Shown here one piece after another: positions 11,017 through 22,684 of a DNA stretch of 64,000 nt (its first letter is position 1; every line of letters starts with the position of its first letter). Below the pieces are notes generated by a model. The model saw nothing but the letters and a program-made list of their open reading frames with translations. It was not told the DNA's origin and made no database searches. A program made the position numbers and the translations under genes. Origin of the DNA: Ambrosia x helenae. Its lineage: Eukaryota > Streptophyta > Magnoliopsida > Asterales > Asteraceae. The DNA is taken from positions 48,761,937-48,825,936 of the forward strand of contig CM061233.1 of the NCBI GenBank assembly GCA_030844895.1, written 5' to 3'.

Positions 11017-13109
11017 GAACGGAGCAGCCTTGATGCTCGTGTGATAACTGTTATATTATACGAGAATTCTACTAAAGGCAGATGAGCTTCCCAACCCTTG
11101 TCAAAATCGATCACACATGCCCGCAGCATGTCTTCTAAAGTTTGAATCGTACGCTCACTCTGACCGCAGTCTGTGGATGGTAAGCCGTACTCATGTCTAG
11201 TTGGGTACCCAAAAGCCTTGTGCAAAGACTTCCAGAAGTGAGAAGTAAAATGGGAGTCACGATCCGAGATAATAGAAACTGGTACCCCGTGCTTAGAAAC
11301 AACTTCTTTCAAGTAAAGGCGAGCCAAACGATCCATGGTGTCGGTCTCCTTAATAGCAAGAAAAATGAGCTGATTTCGTCAACCGATCGACAATCACCCA
11401 TATCTTGTCATTCCCGCTTGGTGATTTAGGAAGTTGTGTGACAAAATCCATAGTAATCCGTTCCCATTTCCATTCCGGAATTTCAGTTTGTTGCAAGAGA
11501 CCCGACGGTTTCTGGTATTCCACCTTGACCTTAGCACAGGTCAAGCATTTGCTCAGTATGAAGCTATGTCCGACCTCATGTTTGGCCACCAGTAAAGCAC
11601 CTTCAGATCTTGGTACATCTTATCCGAACCAGGATGAATAGAATACCGGGACTTATGAGCCTCATCAAGGACAAGCTCGTTAGTCCCCGAACAAAGGAAC
11701 CCATATACGTTCTGCGAAATAGTGCAGGCCATCAGGCCTTCGCTCTAGGTGCTTGTCGGCACCGTGCATAGTTTCAGCTTTAAGGTTTTCCTCCTTCAAA
11801 GCTTCCAACTGGGCAGAACGGAGTTGATCAGGTAACGACGATGGTTGGTGAGCTGCAACGCCCGAACGCGACGAGGTTTAGTTGATTCCTTCCTGCTCAA
11901 GGCGTCTGCTACAACATTCGCCTTGCCAGGATGGTACTTAATAGCACCAATCATAGTCGTTCAAAAGTTCAATCCAGCGACGTTGCCGTATGTTCAAGTG
12001 TTGTTGGTCGAAAATGTGTTGGAGACTCTTGTGATCGGTGTAGATGGTGCATTTGGTACCGTACAAGTAATGTCTCCAAATTTTCAACGCGAATACCACG
12101 GCACCCAACTCCAAGTCGTGAGTTGTGTAGTTCTTCTCGTGCACTTTGAGTTGACGAGAAGCATACGCAATCACTTTCTCGCGTTGCATCAACACGCAAC
12201 CGAGTCCATGAATGGAAGCATCACAGTAAACAACAAAAATCATCAGGACCCTCAGGTAAAGACAAAATAGGAGCAGAACACAGTTTAGACTTCAGTTCTT
12301 CAAACGCTGACTCTTGTGGTTCACCCAGTCGAACTTCCTATCCTTCTGCGTGAGAATGGTGAGGGGTTGAGCAATCTTCGAGAACCCCTGAATGAAACGA
12401 CGATAGTAGCCCGCAAGGCCTAGGAATTGCCGCACCTCAGTTGGCGTCTTTGGTGCTCCCCAGTCCTTGATCGCTTCGATCTTAGCTGGATCGACATGAA
12501 TCCCTAGTTCATTAACCACATGCCCTAGGAATTGAACTTCGCGTAACCAAAAGTCACACTTTGAGAACTTGGCGTAAAGTTGTTCCCGTCGCAAGAGTTC
12601 CAAAACTAACGCAGATGTTCCCCTGTTCGGTCTCGTTCTTGGAGTAGATCAGAAGGTCATCAATAAACACAATGACGAACTTGTCCAAATATGGTTTACA
12701 GACGCGGTTCATCAAGTCCATGAAAAAACCGCCGGTTGCGTTCGTGAGACCGAAAAGGCATGACCAAGAATTCGAAATGGCCATAACGTGTTCGAAAAGC
12801 AGTCTTTGCAACGTCAGCCTCCTGACGCGCAGCTGGTGATAACCGGACCTCAAATCGATCTTGGAATAATAACTAGAACCCTGAAGCTGGTCGAATAGAT
12901 CATCAATACGTGGAAGAGGATAACGGTTCTTGACGGTCAATTTGTTCAGTTCTCTGTAGTCTACACACAATCGGAAACTCCCATCCTTCTTCTTAACAAA
13001 TAAATCGGGGCTCCCCAAGGGGAAGAACTTGGTCGGATGAAACCCTTGTCCAAGAGTTCCTGTAACTGACTAGACAATTCCTGCATCTCGGGAGGTGCAA
13101 GACGGTAGG
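11017..13109 (-). pseudogene. Element B pol, 3' part: reverse transcriptase to integrase
   Basis: The left part of the B polyprotein gene. Reading on the minus strand from 13018 it holds the reverse transcriptase (the motif is FIDDLLIY in this copy), RNase H (VVYCDASIHGLG) and most of integrase (SDRDSHF), cut off by the N gap. The gene is broken into at least five frames (12554-13018, 12292-12603, 11938-12243, 11350-11589, 11017-11336). Most breaks are single-base gains or losses beside short homopolymers, not stop codons, and they cluster on both sides of the gap; they may be base-calling errors. At 13105-13109 the gene is interrupted by element D and resumes at 20230. Confidence 0.88.
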
Positions 13110-14617
13110 TGTAACACCCCAACCGATGGCGGGAAACATCGGGGTGCCACGTATTGAATGATTGCTCAGTAGCTCATGGTGAATAATAATTTCTTTAAAT
13201 GATTTAAATAATTTACATACAATGATTCTAGAATTTGTACATCAAATTGAATAAAACTATGCACATATCTTCAAGCATCAATTCAAATCTTCAAGCAAAT
13301 AGAACCTGAAACATGTTAAGTTGAAAATGTTTTGGGTCAACAAAAGTTGGTGAGAATTACATAGGTTTTTGATGATGAATAAAATGTTGTGCAATTCATG
13401 TGTCATGTCAATCTAGTCCATATGTGAGAACATACTAGAAATAAATCGAGTGCATAATCAACCTGATGACTGTTATAAAATGATACATACCATACGCTCA
13501 TGGTCCAATATGTTATACGATAACAAACACCCACGTAACCTTTGTAGGAGGCACGTAACGGGTGGGATTGTCAGTCCAATAGATCTATCAATGTATACCG
13601 TCGGCTGATCAATGTTAATGATTATGCTAGAATTGTGCTTACCCTAGTCATGTTCAAGACATAATGCAACATAGAAAAACACATAGACACATTGATGATT
13701 GAATTGCATAAATGATGTTGTAACATGTTTCACCCCAAAAATGGTGATAAATAGAAAAAGGGGCTATGTAAAAATCACCTTGGTAAAATGTTATATCTGT
13801 TGAGAATGTGTTGACAAATGTATCAAGTATCACCCTAAAAATGAGGTAATAAATATGTCTAAGTCTATCAAGTCTACAAATGTATAAGTTCTAGGGCTTC
13901 GAATTGGGGAAATTGCTCGTTTGATTAATATTAAAAATATTCGCCAATTGAGAGAAATTTAGTAAATAAATAACTAAAAATCTTTTTATGAAATTTAAAT
14001 TTAGGATGATCACAATAATGTGTTTAAGATATAAAAAATAATTTTTATAAAATTATTTCTTTAAAATAGATTATTAAATCTATTTATTACAATTTGTCAA
14101 AACTTAACTTTAATATTTAAAAATATTAAAATTAAATAATTTTTAGTTTAAAATTCATATTTCTGTTCTAAATGATCAGAAATAATTTGTATAGAATTTT
14201 GGTGCAAAAATAACAAAAATGAATTATTATGATTTAATTATGATTAAAACTAACAAAAATTGATTAAAAATGTTAAATAAATGATTTTTCTGAAATAAAA
14301 ATCATTTTTGAAAAGCTTAATGTTATAAAAAACTTAGGATAATTTTTGTGGAAATTAATAAGATCGTTTTGATATTTTTATAGATTTTTATAAATAAAAT
14401 AGAATAAATTTATTTATTTATTATATATATTAAATAAATAAATTTTTGAAAACTAAAAATTGGGGGTTGAACTTTTTCATCAGATTAACATAATATAATT
14501 TTTGTAGAATTTATAAAAGGGTTTTGATATTTAAAAAACGATTTATAAGTTTAAATGTAATATATATATGTTTAAATGTGTAAAAACTGAAAAAAATGAA
14601 AGAACTTGCCACAGCCG

Positions 14618-14672
14618 GGACTCGAAACCCGGGGGGCTCGGGTGAAATGAACAGACACAACCATCTGTCTGG
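14618..14672 (-). repeat. tRNA-like B box in the left LTR of D
   Basis: The left-LTR partner of the clearer copy at 19061-19113. The minus strand carries the start of a GGTTTCGAGTCCC-like B box with one extra T compared with the right LTR. Same interpretation, with lower sequence quality here. Confidence 0.4.
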
Positions 14673-15325
14673 ACCGATGGTTGTGTTTGTTTCTTGTTAA
14701 TCAAATATAAATAACATAGCAAAACCTAGTGTTCTTCCCCAATATTATCAATTCGAGCCCTAGTTTTCCAATCGAGTGATTTACCCAATATTAATCTAAT
14801 TAATCATAGGGTAAACACTTTGTAGGTTCCGATTAAAGAAACCATAAACAAAAAACCAACTTACAAACACGTTTGCGAACAGATTTCTTGGTCAAAGCCA
14901 AAGTCAAACAACGAACGAAGATAATTATTTAGAGTGTTTCAGAATGATTGGAGGTTAAGAGAGATATGTGAGCGAGTTGTGAAGGTCTGGAGGTGCTCAA
15001 TTTATAGTGAGGTTGTCTGGATTGTGAAATTGGAATGTTTGACTCGTTTTTTAAAACAACGCGTGATAACAATCAATTTTGGTCAAATTGATGTTAATTG
15101 TTCGGGTAATTGATGAACATTAGGCCGGCAATCATGGTCCCATTCCTTTTTAAAAGAAATCACGAGTTATTATGATTTGGTTTGGTCAACCACAAAAAAA
15201 GAAGAAGAAAAAAAAATAAAATAAAATATGCTAACTGCTGCTGCTTCTGCACGTCGAAGAAGAAGAGGGAAAGAAAGGGAAAAAGTGTTTATATATTATT
15301 TGAATTAGAGTTAAAACAATTTCAA

Positions 15326-15406
15326 GGGGTAGCTCAAGTGGTGGAAGTGTATGTTGGTTGTGTTTGAGGCGGGCTGCTGCCGGGTTCGAAACCTTGCGGG
15401 GACCCC
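15326..15406 (+). repeat. tRNA-derived (SINE-like) module in the left LTR of D
   Basis: Plus strand, starting GGGGTAGCTCAAGTGGTGG, which fits an RNA polymerase III A box, followed about 50 bases on by GGGTTCGAA (B box), then GGGGACCCC and a run of nine T that could end Pol III transcription. The 5' and 3' ends pair (AGGGGT with ACCCCT). The cloverleaf is not complete, so this is a relic or the head of a SINE, not a working tRNA gene. Confidence 0.6.
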
Positions 15407-15582
15407 TTTTTTTTTAAACAGAATTGAGAGTGGAGGGGGGGGGGGGCAGTGGGCTGGTGATGGGGTTGGGCTTGGTGTCTGGGGCCGAACAACTGGGCTC
15501 AACAAATAAACAAGGATATGGGAGTGGGCTGGAAAAATAAAACTTTGCTACAAAAATCTGATTTGTGTTTTTGTAGTACATA

Positions 15583-15613
<31 letters not shown>

Positions 15614-15787
15614 ACTGAATTAAAATTATTATTATTATTATTATTATTATCATTATATATATATTTCTATGTATATATATAGGTTGTGCCTTAGGCATAA
15701 ATGTATAGAATTAAGGATAAAATATATATATATATAGTGAGGGTTTTTATATAGAAAAAATTTGGGGAAAATTTTTGTGATGTTACA

Positions 15788-15823
15788 GTCTCCCCTACTT
15801 TTGAAAACTTCGTCCCGAAGTTT
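15788..15823 (-). other. Polypurine tract and hairpin of element D
   Basis: Directly inside the 3' LTR the minus strand reads AAAAGTAGGGGAGAC, the plus-strand primer. Beside it is a perfect hairpin: AAACTTCG (15805-15812), loop TCC, CGAAGTTT (15816-15823). It has the same shape and loop as the hairpins of A, B and E but a different stem sequence. Confidence 0.75.
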
Positions 15824-16393
15824 ATTGAAAATCAGGGTTGAAGGGGGTCGGGTAGAAATTAGGATAAGTGTGACTTAAAAAAAATTTTTTGTTACGGCAA
15901 TGAATAGAGTAACCTGTTTCGAATAGTGTGGATAAGAGGCGTGTTATGCGTGGGTTGAGCTACTAAGTGAACTACTAGATATCTAATGTTTACTTTGGTT
16001 AACTACCGAAAAATCTTGATAGCATTTCACACCACCTTAACGTACCTGTAAATTCATGATTACGTTCCGGACCGCAATCACCAATTTACCTTACATTAAA
16101 GTTTTTGTGTCCTTCTATGTCTCTACCGATTGTTAAGCAGGTCTGATAGTCTCTGCCAGTCGTTCAGGTGGTAGGGCCTCTCCCGACTGTTGGAATGACA
16201 TGATGACCTCTACCAATCGTTAAGCTGGTTGTTTGGTAGTCTACTAATTGTTGTACAAGTAAGCAAGTAGATATAGCAATTAATTCACATTCAAACAAGC
16301 ATGCACACCGATGTTATGATAATACTTGAATTTATTAAAAGCGTCATTACATAGAATTGAAAGTAAACAACATTTAAATGGAGGGACTTGCTG
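15824..16393. other. Non-coding internal region of D
   Basis: About 570 bases between the hairpin and the gag remnant. It has no usable reading frame. It includes several short repeats of a TCTACC(A/G)A-TGTTAAG type near 16120-16260. I cannot assign a function. Confidence 0.5.
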
Positions 16394-17020
16394 TTAAGTA
16401 GTTGGAGGGTCTTGATCTCGGTTTAGTTTAGGGCATCGGTTACGGAAGTGATTTGGGTTCCCACATTCATAGCATTGACCATAGTTGTATCGATTAGGAT
16501 TATCAGCCTGAGCAGGATTGGTGGGTTGATTGGCATTAGGGTTTGGGGTCTCGCGACATGTGTTGACCAGATGGCCATACCTACCACAATTGGTGCACCG
16601 CGACATGCTGAAACAGTGGGATGATGTCGGTTGCATGTGTTACACAATGGAAAGTTTCTTGTATAAGGCTTCTTGTTAGAGACTTGTGTAGTGCGGTTTA
16701 CATTAGGATTCCTGGTCTTACGCTTCTGGTTCTTGGTAGTTGCTGCGGTCATAATACTTGTTTCTCGCTTTTCGAACTAGGGTTCCGTTCTTCATGTGAT
16801 CGCCATTTCCATTCCATTGTTGTTCCCATTCATTGGGATGACTTGAGCCAACAAGTTAGAAACCAGGGTTGTGATTTGTTGTGCCAATTGTTGAGAAATA
16901 ATCGTAGCTAGTTGGGCGTCACCTCCATTGTTGTTGTGGTCGTGTTGTGGTTGCTGCTCTCTTCTTCATGATTGTCACCACTGTTAATGCGAGTGCTTGG
17001 CGTGGAGACATGATCTGTAA
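16394..17020 (-). pseudogene. Element D gag remnant with zinc knuckles
   Basis: Two CCHC knuckles are clear in the frame 16394-16636: CTNCGRYGHLVNTC and CYECGNPNHFRNRC. A further C-x2-C start (CNTCNRHH) is in another frame just upstream (16423-16752), so at least one frameshift is present. The order matches the three knuckles of element A. Upstream, decayed frames near 16830-16920 suggest the short helical segment that precedes capsid in this lineage (ATIISQQLAQQ). The capsid and all of pol are missing. What remains is the nucleic-acid-binding part of Gag, joined almost directly to the 3' end. Confidence 0.7.
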
Positions 17021-17533
17021 GGAACACAATGAAGTCTCAATGAGGCATGAAATGAATGAGGTAATATAAGGAATGTAATCATTTATTCATTAATTAAAAC
17101 GAATAAACGAAAACGTTGACTTATCAAAGATTCCAGATTCTAATAACATATGAAGACATGCTTTAGCCTATAAGTGAACACTCATCCCGAGAATTCCCAG
17201 GTAGGCATCCGGGTCCCTCGTCTGATTGGGATATATGCGCAATGCCAGCCTAGACAGAAGACTCAGAATACAGGCGTTCACCCTTCCAGATTGCACGTGT
17301 TCGTTATTAAATCTAGAACTTCGACGAGATCTCAAGGTGGTTCAGGTTAAACCTGAGGAATTTGTCCTATTAGTCTAAGAGTAGATCCACTGATGGAGAG
17401 CAACCTTCTTGTAGGAATGAAAGTAGGGATAAGAAGTAGAAGATAGAGAATAGCAAGTAAAGAAGCAAGTACTTGTTAAATCCTATGGTTATAGACTAGA
17501 TTATTTTTCTAATAACCTAATTCCCTATAACCA
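17021..17533 (-). other. Leader of element D
   Basis: About 510 bases between the primer site and the gag remnant. No coding frame of note. It ends at the primer-binding site and resembles other leaders of this lineage in position and length. Confidence 0.5.
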
Positions 17534-17550
17534 TGGCTCTGATTACCAAT
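17534..17550 (-). promoter_or_regulatory. Primer-binding site of element D
   Basis: The minus strand reads TTGGTAATCAGAGCCATGG, the initiator Met-tRNA site with one extra A after TGGTA. The extra base may be real or a base-calling error, since this whole stretch has many one-base indels. Confidence 0.7.
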
Positions 17551-19060
17551 CTGTAACACCCCAACCGATGGCGGAAACATCGGGGTGCCACGTATTGAAT
17601 GATTGCTCAGTAGCTCATGGTGAATAATAATTTCATTAAATGATTTAAATAATTTACATACAATGATTCTAGAATTTGTACATCAAATTGAATAAAACTA
17701 TGCACATATCTTCAAGCATCAATTCAAATCTTCAAGCAAATAGAACCTGAAACATGTTAAGTTGAAAATGTTTTGGGTCAACAAAAGTTGGTGAGAATTA
17801 CATAGGTTTTTGATGATTGAATAAAATGTTGTGCAATTCATGTGTATGTCAATCTAGTCCATATGTGAGAACATACTAGAAATAAATCGAGTGCATAATC
17901 AACCCTGATGACTGTTATAAAATGATACATACCATACGCTCATGGTCCAATATGTTATACGATAACAAACACCCACGTAACCTTTGTAGGAGGCACGTAT
18001 CCGGGTGGGATTGTCAGTCCAATAGATCTATCAATGTATACCGTCGGCTGATCAATGTTAATGATTATGCTAGAATTGTGCTTACCCTAGTCATGTTCAA
18101 GACATAATGCAACATAGAAAAACACATAGACACATTGATGATTGAATTGCATAAATGATGTTGTAACATGTTTCACCCCAAAAATGGTGATAAATAGAAA
18201 AGGGGCTATGTAAACTCACCTTGGTAAAATGTTATATCTGTTGAGAAATGTGTTGACCAAATGTATCAAGTATCACCCTAAAATGAGGTAATAAATATGT
18301 CTAAGTCTATCAAGTCTACAAATGTATAAGTTCTAGGGCTTCGAATTGGGGATAATTGCTCGTTTGATTAATATTAAAAATATTCGCCAATTGAGAGAAA
18401 TTTAGTAAATAAATAACTAAAATCTTTTTATGAATTTAAATTTAGGATGATCACAATAATGTGTTTAAAGTATAAAAATAATTTTTATAAAATTATTTCC
18501 TTTAAAATAGATTATTAAATCTATTTATTACAATTTGTCAAAACTTAACTTTAATATTTAAAAATATTAAAATTAAATAATTTTTAGTTTAAAATTCATA
18601 TTTCTGTTCTAAATGATCAGAAATAATTTGTATAGAATTTTGGTGCAAAAATAACAAAAATTGAATTTATTATGATTTAATTATGATTAAAAACTAACAA
18701 AAATTGATTAAAAATGTTAAATAAATGATTTTTCTGAAATAAAAATCATTTTTGAAAAGCTTAATGTTATAAAACTTAGGATAATTTTTGTGGAAATTAA
18801 TAAGATCGTTTTGATATTTTTATAGATTTTTATAAATAAAATAGAATAAATTTAATTTATTTATTATATATATTAAATAAATAAATTTTTGAAAACTAAA
18901 AAATTGGGTGTTGAACTTTTTCATCAGATTAACATAATATAATTTTTGTAGAATTTATAAAAGGGTTTTGATATTTAAAAACGAATTTATAAGTTTAAAT
19001 GTAATATATATATGTTTAAATGTGTAAAAACTGAAAAAAATGAAAGAACTTGCCACAGCC

Positions 19061-19113
19061 GGGACTCGAACCCGGGTGGCTCGGGTGAAATGCAACAGAC
19101 ACAACCATCTGGT
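19061..19113 (-). repeat. Second tRNA-like module in the LTR of D (minus strand)
   Basis: The minus strand carries CCCGGGTTCGAGTCCCGGCT, which contains a good B box (19061-19072) with a pairing T-arm stem. About 30 bases upstream lies ACCAGATGGTTGTG (19100-19113), an A-box-like stretch. It faces the opposite way to the module at 19771. It is best read as another tRNA-derived relic. Confidence 0.5.
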
Positions 19114-19770
19114 CTGGACCGATGGTTGTGTTTGTTTCTTGTTAATCAAATATAAATAACATAGCAAAACCTAGTGTTCTTCCCCAATATTATCAATTCG
19201 AGCCCTAGTTTTCCAATCGAGTGATTTACCCAATATTAATCTAATTAATCATAGGGTAAACACTTTGTAGGTTCCGATTAAAGAAACCCATAAACAAAAC
19301 CAACTTACAAACACGTTTGCGAACAGATTTCTTGGTCAAAGCCAAAGTCAAACAACGAACGAAGATAATTATTTAGAGTGTTTCAGAATGATTGGAGGTT
19401 TAAGAGAGATATGTGAGCGAGTTGTGAAGGTCTGGAGGTGCTCAATTTATAGTGAGGTTGTCTGGATTGTGAAATTGGAATGTTTGACTCGTTTTTTAAA
19501 ACAACGCGTGATAACAATCAATTTTGGTCAAATTGATGTTAATTGTTCGGGTAATTGATGAACATTAGGCCGGCAATCATGGTCCCATTCCTTTTTAAAA
19601 GAAATCACGAGTTATTATGATTTGGTTTGGTCAACCACAAAAAAGAAGAAGAAAAAAATAAAAAAATAAAATATGCTAACTGCTGCTGCTTCTGCACGTC
19701 GAAGAAGAAGAGGGGAAAGAAAGGGAAAAAGTGTTTATATATTATTTGAATTAGAGTTAAAACAATTTCA

Positions 19771-19852
19771 AGGGGTAGCTCAAGTGGTGGAAGTGTATGT
19801 TGGTTGTGTTTGAGGCGGGCTGCTGCCCGGGTTCGAACCTTGCGGGGACCCC
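19771..19852 (+). repeat. tRNA-derived (SINE-like) module in the right LTR of D
   Basis: Same module as 15326-15406, in cleaner form: A box TAGCTCAAGTGG, B box GGGTTCGAACC, and ends that pair over seven bases (AAGGGGT with ACCCCTT) just before a T run at 19853-19862. It is part of the LTR and was copied with it. Confidence 0.65.
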
Positions 19853-20021
19853 TTTTTTTTTTAAACAGAATTGAGAGTGGAGGGGGGGGGGGCAGTGGGC
19901 TGGTGATGGGGTTGGGCTTGGTGTCTGGGCCGAACAACTGGGCTCCAACAAATAAACAAGGATATGGGAGTGGGCTGGAAAAATAAAACTTTGCTACAAA
20001 AATCTGATTTGTGTTTTTGTA

Positions 20022-20060
<39 letters not shown>

Positions 20061-20229
20061 TAAACTGAATTAAAATTATTATTATTATTATTATCATTAT
20101 ATATATATTTCTATGTATATATATAGGTTGTGCCTTAGGCATAAATGTATAGAATTAAGGATAAAATATATATATATATAGTGAGGGTTTTATATAGAAA
20201 AATTTGGGGAAAATTTTTGTGATGTTACA

Positions 20230-22128
20230 GTAGGGGGCCCCGAGCAATAGGAGCAGCCCCTGGTACGAGATCAATACCGAACTCGACTTGACGATGAGGA
20301 GGAAGACCAGATAAATCATCGGGAAAACATCAGGAAACTCGCGTACCACCGGAATATCGTCGATCTTCTTCTCATCACTAGTGGAAACAGATAAAAGCGC
20401 CAAAACGGCTGGATAACCCTTTCGAAGACACTTAAGGGCTTTCATGCTAGAGATGATGTTTAGCGGAACACCACCCTTGATACCGTACACAGAAAGAAAT
20501 TCTCCATCAGGGAGAGGAATCCGAATAACCTTATCGTAACAGACGATCTCCGCGCGATACAAAGATAACCAATCCATTCCTACCACAACGTCAAAACTAC
20601 CCAATGGTACCGGCATAAGGTCGATGGGGAACGATAAACCCGACAACTCTAATTGACACTCCCGAAGGACACTAGTAGCTTCAATCGTTTTACCGTCAGC
20701 CAACTCAATAATATACTTGGTCTCTAATGGTACGGGTACTACATCTAGCAGTCGACTAATATCCATGGATACAAAACTCTTGTCGGCACCAGAATCAAAT
20801 AACATGCTAACAGAACGATTATTGAGAAGAAACGTACGGTGACTGTGTCAGGGTCCTGTCTAGCCTCAGCGGCTCCAATGACGAAGGCACGTGCATTTCT
20901 GCCGCCGCCCCCGTTGTTCCCATTACTGTTGCTTCCACCCTGCTTCAGTTTTGGGCAATCCTTCTTGTAATGCCCAGTGTCACCACAGTTGTAGCATCCT
21001 TGTTTCCCTGTAGTCCCTGAGTTGTCGGAGCTGAGCTGTTAGTCGGAGCCTGAGTCGATGGAAGTGTAGCCCGACAATCTTTAGCATAGTGGCCTGTTCG
21101 CTGGCAGCGGTGACAACGGTTACTGTCGCAGTTCCCTTGATGATGGCGTCCACACTTGTTGCATTTGGGCAGTTTTCCCGCATAACCACCCTGCTTGTTA
21201 CCCGAAGAAGATGAACCCCCATTATCAAACCTTTTACCCTGCTGTGCTGACCCAGATCCTTTCCCGTCGTTTTCCCACTTGCGCTTGTTGTTCTCTGGGG
21301 CCTTAACAGTTGAACCCTTCGCAGGCAAAATCCCCTCATTCACTTTTAAGTTGGTCATCCTATGGGCCGATCGAACTACCTCTGCATACGTAGGATGATT
21401 TCCAGCAGCCACTAACCCTGCAATTTCCGGTACTAACCCTGAGACATAGTGTTCAATCCTACGATATTCTGGCACGTGCAGATCGGGACACAGCACTGCC
21501 AACTCATTCCGCCTCACAGTATACTTCTCAATTTCCGACCCAGTCATCTTGAGGTTCCACACCTCATGCTCCAGCTTCTGTACCTCTTCCCTCGGACAAT
21601 ACTCACGCTTCAGCAACTGCACAAAGTTCTCCCATGGCATAGCATATGCCTCCCCAATACCCATGTTCTGGGTGATACCATTCCACCAAGTCAATGCCAC
21701 GTCCTGAAATAACGCAGCAGAATACTTTACCCGATCTTCTGGGAGACAGTTACACATCAGAAATACCGACTCCACTTTCTCCAACCACCTAAGCAAGCTA
21801 ACCGCACCCTCAGTGCCAGAGAATTCCTGGGGCTTACAGTCCCGGAACATTTTGTAGGTGCACATGGGTGGGGGTGGGTCAACAGGACCACCTGAAATGA
21901 AACGTATGAGAAACCTCGAATAACGTAAACAAGGTTCACCAATGAGGCAAAGAAAATGGGTAAATCAACTTACCACCACGTTGTGCCCTAACTGAAAGGC
22001 AGCTTGGAGCAAGTTGTTCAGATCAGCCTGTGATAGGTTAATACCTCCACCACGACCACCAGCACCACGCGACCACCACCACGTCCACCATTGCGACCAC
22101 CTCCACGTCCTCCTCGCACTCCAGACAT
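20230..22128 (-). pseudogene. Element B gag and protease (5' part, interrupted by D)
   Basis: The right part of the B polyprotein gene. The Gag start is at 22128 (MSG, RGG-rich, exon 1 at 21974-22128), followed by an 82-nt intron (21892-21973) and a capsid-to-knuckle frame of 306 codons (20945-21865) with the same Gag motifs and CCHC knuckles as A. The protease (DSGADKSF) lies at 20230-20805, where the gene is cut by D. Small indels break exon 1 and the knuckle-protease junction. Together with 11017-13109 this is one gene separated by 7.1 kb. Confidence 0.9.
21892..21973 (-). other. Spliceosomal-type intron in gag of B
   Basis: 82 nt with GTAAGT at its start and CAG at its end, at the same place in gag as in A and C. 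Confidence 0.65.
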
Positions 22129-22663
22129 GATTCTGGCAGAAAGAACGGGAAAATTTAGTTTCGCAGTTAAAGATAACCACTAATGTTCACAAGATCGAAG
22201 CTAGATCCAATCCAGGACTATCCCCTCAAACCAGAGCTCACTAGGGCTTCCATGCATTTCGTTTTATGATTTTGTGTGCACCCAAAATGATAAAACGCTC
22301 TACATGGTCCTCCAAGTGTTCTTCTAGTTCAAAGTTCAAATCACCGAACATAGACTCTTAGCTACACACCGTAATACCACGGTAGTTTATGACAAGTGTT
22401 TCTATTGGAGTGCGAAAAGGGAGATGCCCGAGCCTTGGACAAATCTCAAGAGCACACGAGTTACTCCAATAGACCACACTGCCTAGAAAACAAGTAACCC
22501 AACCTAAGATAGAACGGATGATGTAACGTAGAAAGACCAACAATTTAGAGACACCCCGACAAGACCATACGTAAACCACTATAACGTTTAGTACCATGTG
22601 ATCGTCTAGTGTGTGCGACTCGGCTATAGGCTAGACTCTACATGCAGTCCTAGTTCACTATAA
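22129..22663 (-). other. Untranslated leader of element B
   Basis: Matches the leader of A along its length. No coding frame of note. Confidence 0.65.
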
Positions 22664-22681
22664 CCATTGGCTCTGATACCA
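22664..22681 (-). promoter_or_regulatory. Primer-binding site of element B
   Basis: Minus strand TGGTATCAGAGCCAATGG, identical to A; initiator Met-tRNA. Confidence 0.92.
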
Positions 22682-22684
22682 ATC

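Larger units (their letters stand above)
13110..15787 (-). repeat. Left (3') LTR of element D
   Basis: 2678 bases, beginning TGTAACACCCC and ending GTGATGTTACA. It matches 17552-20229 along its whole length; differences are mostly one-base indels. Most of it (13900-14600) is very AT-rich. It carries a G run of 12 (15435-15446), TA and ATT microsatellites (about 15578-15665), a minus-strand TATA-like box (TATAAATT, 14999-15006) and two tRNA-like modules. Confidence 0.95.
13110..20229 (-). mobile_element. Element D: non-autonomous LTR retrotransposon
   Basis: A complete insertion of 7120 bases flanked by the 5-bp duplication GTAGG (13105-13109 and 20230-20234), placed in the protease-RT linker of element B. 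Both LTRs are 2678 bases, but the internal region is only 1764 bases and holds just remnants of gag. It has a primer site, a polypurine tract and the hairpin typical of this lineage, and no protease, reverse transcriptase or integrase. It must have been moved by enzymes from another element. This design, with large LTRs around a gutted interior, is of the kind called LARD. Confidence 0.9.
17552..20229 (-). repeat. Right (5') LTR of element D
   Basis: 2678 bases, equal in length to the left LTR. It has a hairpin CCGATG (17565-17570) / CATCGG (17578-17583) close to the primer site, a TATA-like box at 19444-19451 on the minus strand, a G run (19882-19892), TA and ATT microsatellites (20026-20100) and the two tRNA-like modules. 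The copy here looks cleaner than the left LTR. Confidence 0.95.

Noticed and set aside
15578..15665. TA and ATT runs as a special structure
   Set aside because: Simple microsatellites present at the same place in both D LTRs; length differences are ordinary slippage.
19061..19852. tRNA genes in the LTRs of D
   Set aside because: B boxes are good, but the D arm and T arm do not form a full cloverleaf and no anticodon loop is clear. Called tRNA-derived relics instead.
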